NCBI GenBank assembly: GCA_949358305.1
Contig: OX442314.1
Location: 24,421,060 to 24,485,059, forward strand
Source: Strigamia acuminata
Lineage: Eukaryota > Arthropoda > Chilopoda > Geophilomorpha > Linotaeniidae
Length of the DNA: 64,000 nt
Direction: 5' to 3'
Part shown: piece by piece, positions 10,701 through 23,237 of the stretch
Layout: every line of letters starts with the position of its first letter
Numbering within the stretch: the first letter of the stretch is position 1
Position numbers and translations under genes: made by a program
Notes under the pieces: model-generated
What the model saw: the letters and a program-made list of their open reading frames with translations, nothing else
Told to the model about the DNA's origin: nothing
Database searches by the model: none

Positions 10701-13700
10701 CATTGTAAGACGAGCGAGTTGTTGTTTCTTTAAGAATGCACTTTGTATTGTTAGAAAATTCGCAATAAAGTGAAGTAACGTTATTGCTAATCTACAGTAT
10801 GTACAAAAAAATCGTTTTATAACCAATATTTCACCAAAAAATGTACAATAAACTAATGTGTATAATTACAATCAAACTGACAAGGAAATTTTGTTTTGTC
10901 TATCTACACAGTAAAACAGATTCAATTTCTTTGTTTTGTCTACTGGGGTTCCTTTGTTATGGGTTTGCGTTTTCAAATGGCGTCTAAGGTAACTCGAAGA
11001 ATTGGATTTTTCCACATGTAACTTAAACTGATCTCGTTTGTCAGCAATTATTACTGCACTCATTATTAAAACTCCTATTAAAGTAGCATAACTCAACAAC
11101 CTAATCGTCTTTTGGATGACTCAGACAACAAAAAACGCTTCATCTAACAACAAGACAATATATCAACCATAACCATTGACCATTTTTGGATGTACTGAAC
11201 ACTTGCAGAAGAATAGTAAGTAGAAAATTTAAAAACTGATCAAGAAAGGACTCCCTCACTTCCTCCAAAAATCGTAAGAAATGTGTCTCATTGCCGTTCT
11301 ATGCAAATTGTTTCAACATTTCAAAGAAGACAGACAATAGACAAATGAAGCTGAGCTCATCTCTAGCAAAACTAAATTAAAGAACGTTAGATCCGAGTCT
11401 GCAAATTGCTCTTAGCCGTTGAAAACGAGGTGCCAAACAAACGTACAGATTAGTTTCTATATATATACGTGATAGTTTCCGTGCTCGCCTCCTTTCTGAA
11501 TGCATTGCAACTCATTTTGCAAGGCAAATTTGTATGAAGTCAAATTAAGCGAGCGGCACATTGAAAATCAGCACGATCGAAATTAGGTCGCACGAACCCA
11601 TTAATTTTTCAATAAGATCCCTCATTTATGTTTGCAAAATTCCAATTTTGAATAGAATAAAAAGTAGAAAAAAAAAAATAGCGCTTTGTAAACAAACTGG
11701 AAGAAATAATTTATTGATAATATAAAAAAAGAAAAGAAAAATCAAATATTTGTCCGTCCGATTTAAATCACAAATGTTTATAAGAGGAGAAAATGTTGCA
11801 TCTACTTTTGGAATATTTATCGAGTGAATAGCGAAGTACACTTTATCTTCTTACATCTAAGTCCCTCAAGCAGTGGATCTTTTTTTTTCATTTTTTTTCA
11901 TTTTTTATTTGTATTTACTTTTTCTTTTTCTAAAAATTGTTAGCAGCGAGCCTTGCTTGGTGTAGAAAGAGAGGTTGCGTTTCATTTTTCATAAGCTGGC
12001 TTCGAGGCACGTCGTGCGCGATAACTTATAAAATATAAAATTTCACTGCATTCGTGGCTAGTACTCATCAACCGAATTGAAACAAAGGATTTGAAATAAG
12101 GACAGCAATAACGCTGGACTTGTTGGTTGTGTTTTATTTTTCTTATTTCTTTCTAAGTGCAATTTATTTTGCTTTAAAAATGCATGGTATGTTTGTTTAT
12201 CTCAACTTTTCTTGAAATTACCCCGTGAGAATTGTATATATCCACGTTGCATACGAGTTCAAATCATCTCAAGGACATGTCTGAGATTTCGAGATGTTCG
12301 TGCAAGGCGGTGTATAGGACATCCTGTGGACATTCTGCTTCGTGCGTAATCCCTTTAAGTTTTAATGTTACGTACATTGTAAATCCAATTTATAAACGGT
12401 CAAGTTCCGAGAATATCACACTCTCGTATGTTCTCCTGGAAACCCTGATTTGGTTTGTTAAGCTCTCAAAGCATAAAACTAAATGCTTTTTCGTCGGTCC
12501 GGACATAAAGTGGTCTGTTTTGAATTTTGGGAATCACTAGAACAGTGAGAACAGCTTTAAGACACACTATTAACCCCATTTATTAACGCTGCAATTCAAA
12601 ACAGTTACACAACATTATTATTTACTTTTATTTATTTTTATTCTTCGTCAACAGCGCAGTCCGAAACTGTCGGTCAGCAAATATCAAAATAAAGCATGAG
12701 TCTAGACATCAAAACCAACAAAGAGTAAACTCCAATCAAATAAACACAGTGTCAGTTCATTAGGTTGAAAATAAACCAGCCTGTAGACCGAATGGCTAGA
12801 GGAAATCACCGTACTGTAGTTCGCCATTTTTACACAGCACTGGTACACATCCTGCGCTATAAAAGATGCACTACAAAAGGCAGCGAAGGCAGGGAGTATC
12901 TATGAAAGGATATCTCGACAATAAAAACTCTTTGAGGAGTACCAGTTCAAAAAGACTTAGTCTTTATATGAGCTCCCATTCCAATAATAATACTTGTAAT
13001 AATAATATTTTGTGTACACTATTGCAAATAAAATATAATAGTGTACAAAAGATTGGTCAATGTTTGAACTGTTTATATCTATTCGCCTAAATTCCACTTT
13101 CATCTCACTCACTTCCATTACATAGATTGGATTAGAGATTTTTTTGAGAATCATCAACGGCCAGCAAACGAAATCTTCAAAATGAGATAACATTTTCTAT
13201 GATTTTTCTAAAATTAAAGTGTAACAACAAACTTTTGGTGCTGCATCCATTCTACCTGCATTACTGTAAAATAATGCTGCTAATGTAGTGACAATCCCTA
13301 AGTGGACCATTAATCCACAGTACCTGGTGCCAAAAATGGTCATAAATGCAGCTGACAGTCCAAAAAGTAAGAATTAACACCTCCGTTGACCTTTGCTTAT
13401 ATTCTAACAAATTTCTAACATTTCGTTTGTGATTTGTAGAAATAATACTCCCTGAACAAATGTTATTTGTAGCAAACACAAACGTGAGCCATCATAAGAA
13501 GAGAGGAAAAGTTTCACCTCTTTTGATCGATCGATTATTTTCTTAGTGGCACAAAATGATGTGTATGAGTGTGGACACAGCAGAACTCGAGTTCACACGT
13601 GGGAAAACCAAACAAAATGGAAAAATAAACCGCAAATTCTAATTTCATTACTCAGTACAGTATTGTTTTCGCAATTAAGCATCATTTGTTACTTCGAACA

Positions 13701-14608
13701 GTGTGTCTGTCCCCTTTAAATTTTCTTGTTTAGTTAAGAATCAATACGTCCTAATTAATTTGTTCATACCTTGCTTTAGAAAACCGATGAAATATGGATG
13801 ACAAAATGTTTATTCAGACAAAAATCTATTTGTTTCATTTTAAAATGCAAACATTTCACAATAGTAACATGATGAAGAAGCCAATAAACATTTGTAATAA
13901 TGCAATTCTTCGTGCACTGCATTTTTATACACTGACATTACGGTAGAGATATCTAAACGTCTGAAAGACGTCAATGGAATATGACTTGTTGGCAGAATAA
14001 GATGATTGGAAATTCAATATTTCATTTGAATTTCTCACATTAAAAAAAAAATTAATTATAAGAAAACAATTTCTTTTTTAAAAGTACCAAATAAGATTTG
14101 AATTCCCGATTAAAACATTATAAATTGTAATAAACAGGATAATAAATTGAAATTGGAAGAAAAGAGCGGAAATTAATAAGAAAATGGCGAAATAAATCTA
14201 CCATCAACACTTTTACCGATTAATCGACACCTAGTACTTAAATTAATAAATTAATAAAAGTTTATAAAAGTTCTTTGTTCTTGATTACGTATGTAAATGC
14301 TATTTGATAGCAATTAGTCACTGATGATGTGATGTTAGTGAGCCGACATCAGCGTAGTCAGTTGGCAATGGATAACATAACAGGGCGAGTTGGTTGGGAA
14401 CAGCCTGAAGGTCTCTTTACTGCCAACCTGAATTAGATAGCCACTAATGCTATTCGACCCGCACCGCACAACGTTTGGCATCCACGCTGTTGTGTAATGA
14501 CATTAGATGAACCTGCTACTTAAAAGACGAAAAAAGCACACAAAAATACATGATGTATTTACACAAGTTTTTAAAATAATCTGTACTCTAGTTTTTTACT
14601 CAGAGATG
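7741..14608. other. Long gene-free stretch
   Basis: Scanned on both strands; no recognisable exon, RNA gene or intact mobile element. The only open frames are short and of low complexity or unfamiliar. A local duplication lies at 8274-8354, poly-T runs near 8645-8680 and 8800-8825, and a more GC-rich patch at 9600-10135 whose open frames I do not recognise. Some of this may be intron or regulatory DNA, but nothing shows it directly. Confidence 0.5.
8274..8354 (+). repeat. Two direct copies of a 34-bp word, 47-bp spacing
   Basis: CTAGCCTGGAAATTGGAAAC plus the following CGARCCTCGTTTTCA appears at 8274 and at 8321 with one or two differences. It is a simple local tandem duplication. Confidence 0.85.
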
Positions 14609-15060
14609 CAGTAGAACGTCGATCATCCGAACTAACCGGGAGACAAATCTGTTCGTAAAACCGATTTGTGTTTATGTACATACAGTACATGCAAAAAATC
14701 ATTTTCTATGTTTACGAGTATTTAATGAATGTGCTCCGAACACATACCACTCGAACGTACTTGTCTAAACAAAAAAAAATTCAGTTTAATTAGAGAATTT
14801 CCTACTCGGCGCATGTACGATCACCGCTGTTCGAATATCCCAAATGAAAAAATATTATAGGGTATTCTTATAGTAATAACCTATGGAGTGTACTATAATA
14901 TTTTGGAACAAAACATCATAGTACACCCTAAAGTATGGTATCCTATAGTGTATACCCATATGGTTCCCTATAGTATGTACTTATATGGTACCCTATAGTG
15001 TATACCGGTTATAACTGGTCTTTCACTTAACCGAAGTACCAATAATTGAAGTTTTATTGC
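14609..15060. mobile_element. Degenerate pogo/Tigger-like MITE
   Basis: The left end, CAGTAGAACGTCGATCATCC followed by GAACTAACCGG, has the look of pogo/Tigger-type termini. The right end near 15020-15060, read in reverse, is a weaker match (AACTTCAATTATTGG...CTTCGGTTAAGTG). The interior holds no transposase and is partly occupied by a short degenerate tandem repeat. Family assignment rests on termini only. Confidence 0.5.
14867..15005 (+). repeat. Degenerate tandem repeat of TATAGTGTATACC words
   Basis: CCTATAGTGTATACCCATATGGT-like blocks recur about every 30-35 bp, roughly four times, with the palindromic words GTATAC and CATATG. Confidence 0.65.
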
Positions 15061-16864
15061 ACAACATTTATTATGACTCACATCTCCTTTTGGCAAAACC
15101 CTCACAAACATCAAATACGACTAAGTCAAATACTGAGAATTTACTGAAGGGGAGAAGAGAATTAAAAGAGTGAAGTAGGCACAAATGGCAATCAACTTGT
15201 CACAAGATTCAAACAAACAAGTCGTGCTGATAATTAGATAAATAACCGAAAGCTTACGGGGGATTTTGCAGGTGCGCGTTTTCACCTCTTCTTCTTTCCT
15301 AATCATCTTCAAAAAAAAAAAAATAAAATGGTTAAAAAAATTACAACATTACACCATTAGAATAACATTTATAATAAAAAAAAATGATGGGTGATAAATG
15401 TACTAACCCTCATTAATTTGCATTACTTCAACGGATAAAATAAACAAGAAAAATAGAAGAAAGAGTGTTTACCATAAACGCGAGTCACAATAATAAGCTG
15501 CGACACGATTTATCGTTTTCGGTTATGAAAGCTACAAGATGGATAGTTTTAATCAATTTTTGGTCCACCGCACAAGGTGAGGGCCCTGCGAGAGACTTGT
15601 ATCTTTGCACGCAACTTGTTACCATCATCTACTATTCACTTAGTTATGGACGAGCATGGAAATAATAAAATCCTGAATAACACTGAATAATTACATCTTT
15701 AAGTAGGTGGGTTAAAGCGTAACCCAAGAGAAAAGTAAGTAATAAATAATTTTAGCAGAAGACATAATTTTAAAAGTGTCGTATTACAATGAATTCACCC
15801 ATACATAAATGCAGGGTGTTTTTAGCAAGTGTTTTTATTATTTTTTTCCAGTAAATTAAAAAAACTATCGCAGATTGTGTTCACAAATCTAGAGTAAACA
15901 TGGGATGGTCAATTCATTAAGCTGCAATTAAGTGAAACACACCTTGTATATCTAGTTTTTGTGAATGTAATACCAATGCCATCTCGTGGTGTATATTTTG
16001 TGATTTTGTTTCTTGAGATTATTTTTTCTATAAATTAAATATAAATTGAAAAAGAAAATGTGTTAAGAGAAAAATAAAATGAAAACTTAATTGTTGTTTA
16101 TTTTCTTCTTTTTTTCAATTATATTTTTTTAAGTTAGAAAAAAATAAAACAATTTATTCTTCAATTAAAATTGAAAAACAAGATTTAATGAAAATTTAAT
16201 AATAGTTTGCTGCTTTTAATCAAAATCGTTGTTTTTATTTCCAAAGTTCTCTAAACTCAGTTACATTGAAGGCAATCTGCAATGATCATCCATAAACAAA
16301 ATTTCTACCATACATGCATGATATTCTTTTGTTCACTCAGCATAATACCAAAACTTCTTAAGATTTCCCAATTCGACTTATTTTTAACTTTAAATTATAC
16401 ATGTCAAAAAGAATATACATGAAGTGTATATCTAGCAAAAGATACATCAATTGCAGTTGCTAGGCAACCAATGTCTAAAAAGAATCTTTGATCACCCCAA
16501 ACACAACCTACACAACTTCACATATCCAACTCTATATTCCAACACTTTTATTCCTCATAAATGGCAACAACAAAACCATAAACAATTGATTAGCTTTTAC
16601 GCTCGTATCTGCAATCCAAATCTTTGTTCGCTAATAATTGCCCAATCAAACAGAAATGAGCATTCAATATGCGCAAACTAAATTCAATAAAAGCCCAATT
16701 TATAATTGTACGATTATCTCGTACACGTAGTCGATGGATTAGATAGATAACCCAAGTTAGGCCTATGAAATATACCATACGAAAAGAGAGTGAAATGCTT
16801 TTTCTATTAGTGCTTAAAGCAAGTTGGTGGCTTTATAAACTTTAAGTCATCATAAAAAATTCAT
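15061..16864. other. Gene-free AT-rich stretch
   Basis: No recognisable gene, RNA or transposon end. It is very AT-rich from 15960 to 16210. Confidence 0.5.
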
Positions 16865-17140
16865 TTAGCCATCTGTGGTTTTTAGTGTCTGAGCTGCATC
16901 GGTCGACGGTGGCAAACTATCTTTCTTTTTGCTAGTCGCAGTTTCAAATTCTTCGGCCAGCCCACGCGTCCGGACTTTGAACGACTCTCCACTGACCACT
17001 AAAAGAAAAGTCCACTGGGAACTGCCAAAGCTTTTCGACAACTTCTTAGCAAGTTGGCATGGGAAAATGTCAGCTCTCAGTTCACCGCTGTAGACCCGAT
17101 CGATATTTCTGTCACGAGCATCGTGTATACCAACACTCGA
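16865..17140 (-). CDS. Unexplained open frame, possible terminal exon or gene fragment
   Basis: The minus strand is open for 91 codons between a TGA at 17141-17143 and the TAA at 16865-16867. There is no early ATG. The residue mix looks protein-like, with a hydrophobic strand (QWTFLLVVSG), basic and acidic residues and a polar tail rich in S, T and K. The local DNA is more GC-rich than its flanks. I recognise no family and see no strong splice acceptor. It could be the last exon of an unlocalised gene, a processed or decayed fragment, or chance. Confidence 0.25.
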   Translation of the reverse strand, partial: SSVGIHDARDRNIDRVYSGELRADIFPCQLAKKLSKSFGSSQWTFLLVVSGESFKVRTRGLAEEFETATSKKKDSLPPSTDAAQTLKTTDG

Positions 17141-18420
17141 TCAATTAGTCGATGTTTCAAATCTTCAATCGGAGTGAGTGAATGAGCAATCTTATCTAGA
17201 CAGTGCACTCGTGACTTGTGGCTAACCAAAACAAAATCAATCCTTCACGTTTGAAATGATAATAGATCAATTTTAAGATTGCATCCTATATTTTTATATA
17301 TATACGTGCATTTTTGGAAAAAAATCTAAACCAAAATCCAAAAGAAAAAGAAAATTTAGTTTTGAACCGATTGCTTCCTAATGAAATAAGTTTCAGCAAT
17401 TTTTCTCATCTCGGCGTCTTAAATTGGATTTGTGAATGAAATTCAATTTATTTGTTAGTTGAGATACCGTACAGTGTCCTGAGTTAAAACTGTAACAAAA
17501 TGTAAGATTTATTTACATAGTTTTTGGTGTTTTACAAAAACAGAAACACACCTAACTCAAGGCCTAACATCATGAATGAAAGACCATTTAGTCTTTGTGC
17601 CTAGTTTAGTTTATTTTGTGGAAATTCTTCCATTTTGAACAAATTATTTATTTATTACTTCAATTTACTTGCCTGTTTGAACACAATTATCCTTTTAGTC
17701 ACGTTTTTTGGTGGTGGATCAAAATAAGTAGAAGCCATTTTGAATTTGGCTGTACAAATCAAAATCAGGCATAAAACACTTCAAAAACCAGTCTAATTGT
17801 GGTTTCTGACTTGTTTTTGCATTTTTTTTTGGTGATGATTTATCGCTTTTTCCGCACATTCTGTTTATTCTGTTTAAAAACAACAAAAACAGAAAAAGTT
17901 TGAATTCTGCCCGTTTTAAATCTTCCACTAAAATAACAGACGAGTTTTTGCAGACGCATCAGCAGACTGTTTGCACTGACATTACGCTACCGTATCCCAT
18001 ACAAATGGTGCCCAAAGCACAGCCTGCACCTGCATCTAAGGAAAATGACCGAAAGACAAAACCAATACTCACACCACGCATGACAATATGCATTTTAAAA
18101 TCATTAAAAGATTACATCATTCCCAAATTTATAATTTTCTCCTACACAATGTTCTCTTCAACCTCTTTGTGAATTAGCATGACTAGAACAAACAGAAAAC
18201 ACCATCGAGCTAAGGCGCAAATTTGTCATTTACATTTAACCAAAACACATTACCAAAGTCAAATTGTTTTTCGGCACAATGACATTTCCCTATTTGATTA
18301 TTGAATGCAAATGAATAATCGTGCATAGCAACTAAATCGTGAATAGATTTAAAGATATTGATCAAAACCTTCTATTCAAGAACAAGAGACAGGGTACAAT
18401 GAATTCCCCATCCGCACCGT
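17141..18420. other. Gene-free stretch containing a dispersed repeat
   Basis: A segment near 17765-17900 (AAAACACTTC, then TTTTTGCA, GATGATTTATCGC, then AAAAACAACAAAAACAGAAA) matches about 31605-31745 in the same order and strand, so both are copies of one unnamed dispersed repeat. Nothing else is recognised. Confidence 0.5.
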
Positions 18421-18672
18421 TTACTTTTCGCCTGAGTCGGCGTCGAAAGCTCTGGCGGTCGGCTGTCTTAAGCTTTGGTTAAATTCGATCTCTGTCGGCA
18501 GAGCAAACAGCATTGAGAACCACCAGTGGAGTTGTGACGCGAACGGATCGATCTCACGTTTTAAGTTTTCTGCGGGTTCAAGGTATACTCGAGAGGCTCC
18601 GTCTAAATCCTCACCAATCCTTTGCCCCTGATCGACGCTAAAAAGATGCCTTGCCAGACCTTTGTGCAGTAA
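18421..18672 (-). CDS. Unexplained open frame, possible exon
   Basis: The minus strand is open for 83 codons ending at the TAA at 18421-18423 and bounded upstream by a TGA. It lies in a patch clearly more GC-rich than its surroundings. The translation is balanced and non-repetitive, with words such as REIDPFASQLHWWFSMLFAL. The only ATG is more than halfway in. A weak donor-like GTAAAC overlaps the stop, so this could be an internal exon. I do not recognise the product. It lies about 1.3 kb upstream, on the same strand, of the open frame at 16865-17140. Confidence 0.25.
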   Translation of the reverse strand, partial: LLHKGLARHLFSVDQGQRIGEDLDGASRVYLEPAENLKREIDPFASQLHWWFSMLFALPTEIEFNQSLRQPTARAFDADSGEK

Positions 18673-21120
18673 TCACCCTTGCCAATGCTCCAGCAGTCGC
18701 CCTGCAAGCTTACGATTAATCACCCGTACACATTACGCTAGAAATGAATTCCATTTGTTTGCTCCGTGGAATATGAAAAGACTTGCAAATCCCCCCAAAC
18801 ACCAAACTGAAATGTGTGCTCGCTTTAATACAGAAACTCACTTATAAGATCAAAGAACTGTAAAAAGATATTTACTTTAGAAACTCAAACGTGTTGAATT
18901 GAGCAGTGATTAATGCCGATATTCGCTCTACACTAAATCACATTTTGAATGCAGCGAATAGATGCGGCGCGATAATAAAAATTCATTTACTTCGTCTGAA
19001 AGCCTAATGAGAATTGGCAAAACGCTCGCAATGCCTGAATTGCGGCTCCTGGGTGATCTTATTGCTCGGCGTACAAACACACAACACGTAGCGAAATTTG
19101 ACTATTTCCGCACCGATTGTGTGACGTTAATGTCGTCGCACGCCGTCAACAGTATCGATCGCACGTCGAAGAAGTCGTTTCAATTCCGGCAGCGTGTTTA
19201 ATAATATTTTAATTAAAAGGATTGGTTTTAATTTGTTGGCAGTATTGACCTTGATTGCACCCCGACTCGGCTTTTAACGCGCTCGTAGCCACCTTTTATG
19301 AGTTGCAATATTTATTTTATCTGCACTACGCAACGGAAAACAAAAGAGAGGAAGAGATATGGCGTCCATTTGTTTTTTTAGTGCGTTGCATTTGGCCTTT
19401 CACTTTTGGTCGTGTCCTGAGGTGTCTGCAAACAAAAGCAGTGGACAACATGATAGGGTGTCCCCCAGGAAATCATGGCTTGACACGTGAGAGCAGATTA
19501 CACAACCGAGTCCATTTCCCCAGACAATTGCATATTACTCACTCATACTCTGCGCACCGAAAGAAACAGAGAGAAAAAATGAAAAGATGGTATCAAAACA
19601 TGTTATTGTTTACACTACAAACGTACTAAAAGAAATCATCGTGTTGTGCAACTTCCTTTTAGGAGTGCAGAAAATAAAATAAAAGCCAGTTTGTCTTGAA
19701 ATTCTGCGCATGGAAGTGCATGTCCCCTTTTTTCTGCTCCATCTTTTCGAGTTGGCGTGACGTATGTTTTCTCTCTGTTCTTATCTCTCTTTTGCTTTCT
19801 CTTCGAGTCATTTGATGAATAATTACTTGGAAACGGAGGTCTAGAAAAAATCCTTGCTCAAAAGTTCAGTTCACAATAAGACCTCGAAGGCAGGATGGCG
19901 TGATAAGAGTCGAGTGGAGAAACAGAGAGGAAAAAAATCATTTGGTTCGTGACAATGAAACTCTTTGATTTATGGCAGCCGTGCAACCTGTCACTTATTA
20001 TACTTACTGACGCACCGGAACCCAATTTTCACCTGTGCCTATTTTTTACACGAGTCAAAATAAATAAAACAAGCTTGTTTATGTATCCTTATCACAGAAA
20101 AGTTGATTGACACGATAAGTGCACTTTGTGGATGTTGAATTTGATGATGTGCAAATTAAAATTCGATATTCGTTTTTATTTCGCGACGTGGTGCGGAATT
20201 TCAATCACCAAAATTCCAAATACGAATTAAAATTTGAATAGGAATTTTCTATACGTATAAATTGTATCGACATCTAGAATTTAAATCGACTAAAAAGTAT
20301 AAAAATACGATGAAACAAATTTGAAAAAAAAAAATGAAATAAAAAAAAGAGTTGGGATATAAATATCAAGTAAATTAGGACGGGAAAAAAAGGTTCATTT
20401 TGTGGGAAGATTAAAAAAAATTCTATCAATTTTTATCGACACTTAAAAAGCATCTCAAATGCGAACCTAAAACACCATGTTCAATTCAATTTGATGCTAC
20501 TCATTTGGCCAAAACAGTGCCGTTCTCAAATCCCATCAAGAAAAGAAGGAAAAGAACCACTTAGAAAAAAATATATATATATATAATAATAATAAAAAAA
20601 ACCAAAAAAAAAATACAGTAATTGTGTAACACTAAGAAATAAACGGAAATAAAGAGAGCGAAGCCTTCAAACTTAATTACCGAGTTTCAATAGCTCACTT
20701 CCTCGCTCTGTTGTTGATGAAAAATTTCACAATACCGAAATAAAAACAAAAAGAAACGCGTACAATGCAGTGTTTTGCCAGTCGGTGATTTTCCTAACGC
20801 AGATCCTTTTATAAATCGAATTATAAATTTTGTTGCAGTGTGCTTTTCCGTGTTAGGCGAACACATAACCCAAGAAGTAGATTTTGAAAAACGATTGCAT
20901 AAACATCCGAGGCATAGAATACGAAATGGAGGCCCGCGCATGCGCTAATATCGTTGAGTAGCTCGGCTGAGCTCTCTATGTTGGTCTATTTGTTAAACAG
21001 CACGCAGTGATAAAAACTTTTTTATTGCACCTCTAGCAGGCGAGCTCCAGTCGACGAAGATTGCTAAACGTAGCTATTAACGCCACAGGATACGAGTTGC
21101 ACCGACACATGCCCACCAAA
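18673..21120. other. Gene-free stretch with moderate-GC patches
   Basis: A 124-codon frame at 19255-19629 (+) begins only at TTG and resembles nothing I know. An (AT)n run lies near 20570-20583. No transposon ends are recognised. Confidence 0.45.
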
Positions 21121-21466
21121 TACCATATTAGCACCACCAATTCCATTTAAAAGAAAAATATAAAACCCCCCTCTCTTCACAACACAACCCTGCTAATCAC
21201 TAACCCCCCTACCACCTCCCTAATTCCTCTATATACCTTTACGACACCTGCTTTTCCACACTTTGTTTTACGGATTTATTTATTGCCATCACTTACGTTA
21301 GTCACCATTTATGTTTTATATCGAAAGTACTGAACTTTTGTTTTCTTTGTACAAGTCGGGCATTGAAAACTGTTTTTGAGAATCTGTGGTCCGGCGTGGT
21401 TAATATTTAATTTCTGTAATTTTTTTGGACTTTTCTGTGTCAATAAAAATCTAAAAAAAAAAAAAA
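21121..21466 (+). mobile_element. Possible retroposon 3' end with poly-A tail
   Basis: An unusual C-rich stretch at about 21165-21230 is followed by TCAATAAAAATCT and then a 14-base A run at 21453-21466. A polyadenylation signal (AATAAA, 21442-21447) about 10 bp before an A tract is the mark of a retroposed RNA. The 5' limit is a guess and I found no coding remnant or target duplication, so LINE, SINE and processed copy remain possible. Confidence 0.4.
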
Positions 21467-21819
21467 TGCCATTATTGTTTCGTTTTTTCTTGTGTTTTGG
21501 TTTTAAAAGTTATTACACGTAAGCAGTGCACTCAAAAGTTTGTTTTTCCTGTTCATATTGACTGAATGGACACAAAAAACAGACATATGCCAATATCAAA
21601 AACTGCAAAACAGGAACTACGAATAGAGTGATTTTTTTCAAGTGGTTGATAAATGTTTTTGGCTGTCACAAGCAAATTCAAAATGGCTGCCACACAAGTT
21701 ACAACAGGCGTCAAACTTACAAACTCTTACAAAGCTTGTCACCTGGTTTAAAATAACAATTAAAAATAAAAATAAAATAAAATATGCGATTATTAATTTA
21801 TTCCCCTACTCGAAAATAG

Positions 21820-22007
21820 TACACTCAAAACTCTTTATAACGAATCGCCAGGAACCCAAAAAATCGATTCGTTATAACGAGAATTCGTTATATCAAAATT
21901 TTTTAACATGGTGTTCTATGGCTAGCCAACCAAACCGACTACTTTTAGGTATTCGTTATATCGATAATTCGTTAAATCGCGATTCGTTATAAAGAGTTTC
22001 GACTGTA
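21820..22007. mobile_element. Tc1/mariner-type MITE, family A (188 bp)
   Basis: The termini TACACTCAAAACTCTTTATA and, inverted, TACAGTCGAAACTCTTTATA continue as AACGAATCG and are bounded by TA on both sides, as expected for Tc1/mariner. The inner arms repeat ATTCGTTATA in both orientations. There is no coding capacity. A truncated copy in the opposite orientation forms the left half of the chimera at 34607. Confidence 0.85.
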
Positions 22008-22887
22008 TAGAGTTCATACAAAAATGATTATAGACCTACATAATGGTAAAATGGTAAAAATTACAATGAGTAATTTCAAATGTGAGCTCAATTGGTAACA
22101 CATCTCTGCGCCTTGGTCGTGACTTATATCAAGATGGCGGCTAAACTACTCAACACTCAATCTGAAATATTTCCGTTAGTTTTCATGATTTCTTCAATCT
22201 TCACAGCACTCTTGATTTGGTCTTCCTGCTGCTGGGTGCCTAAATGGTGCTACTCTGTAGTGGCCATCACAAAACTGGAATGGCGATGCAATGGTTTGCT
22301 CTCTATCTCGATCCTTCCTTATGGTTGCAAAATCTAGTGTACTTTTTATGGTGAAAAAGAGAATAAACCTTTAAACTCTAGGCTACAACTGCTTGTAAAA
22401 ATTTAAAAATGGGTCCAATTTCCTGGGAAGTGGGTCACTAATCAATCATGGTGTTTAAATGGTTTTTCAAGAGTAATTTTTCATGCAATGTTACAGGTTC
22501 AGGTTCAAGTTGAACTGAGCTTGCACTGTGAAAACTCCTCCACAGGAAGTCACACTTCCTGTGTCTCTAAACTGGTTGCTGTGGCAACTCCCCTTTTGTT
22601 CCCACAACCAGGTCCCCAATCGAGCCAAGCTCACAATTTAAAAATAAATAATTCTTCCCTTACATTAATGATTTTCCGGATCACTACAAGCTTCCAGGTG
22701 AAGCATCCACTATCAAAAAACGTGAGTAAAAGCCCAGTTGTGTTGAAACAAGTGCATCATAAATTCATTGGTTTCGTGAAAAATGAAGGAATTTTAATTG
22801 CCAGAGACAAAAAAAAAATTATCTACGCATACATCCATAGTTAAGCATGTTTTTGTCTTGTTTTTACTCTTTACAGTTGAATATGCC
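22008..22887. other. Gene-free stretch
   Basis: Several frames are open, but none resembles a known protein. No transposon ends are visible. Confidence 0.45.
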
Positions 22888-23019
22888 TACAGTTTGCGCC
22901 TGGTATCTTGATACTAAATCCGTACTGCGCATCCCATTCTGTGCAGACAATTTTCTAATTCCAGTTGTTATTTAGCAGTATTAAGCCTAACATTAGGCCT
23001 AATAATGCTAAAAATAAGG

Positions 23020-23050
<31 letters not shown>

Positions 23051-23237
23051 ATATTTTGGTACTACGCTAAATAACTTTTAATAATGAGTTTATTGTTGTT
23101 TATTTACTTTATTTCAGCATTATTAGGCCCAATATTAGGCTGAATACTGCTAAATGACAACTGGAATTAGAAAATCGTCTGCGCAGAATAGGATGCGCAG
23201 TACGAATTTAGCATCAAGATACCGGGCGCGAACTGTA
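22888..23237. mobile_element. Long-TIR MITE, family B (350 bp)
   Basis: TACAGTTTGCGCCTGGTATC at the left and its inverse, TACAGTTCGCGCCCGGTATC, at the right continue as inverted arms of about 140-150 bp each, through TTAGCAGTATTAAGCCTAA and its partner. The element is bounded by TA. A (AAAT)n microsatellite occupies the centre. Related pieces lie at 34711-34877 and 45945-45976, so the family is dispersed. It is probably mobilised in trans by a Tc1/mariner transposase. Confidence 0.85.
23020..23053 (+). repeat. (AAAT)n microsatellite
   Basis: About eight uninterrupted AAAT repeats at the loop of the family-B MITE. The other partial copies lack it, so it expanded in this copy. Confidence 0.92.

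Noticed and set aside
13007-13049. Inverted repeat TTTTGTGTACACTATT / AATAGTGTACAAAA
   Set aside because: Single short hairpin in AT-rich DNA without flanking duplication or copies, so probably chance or an old remnant.
19255-19629. 124-codon plus-strand frame
   Set aside because: No ATG at the start, no recognisable family, and no splice or codon signal. Chance cannot be excluded, so it is only mentioned in the region entry.
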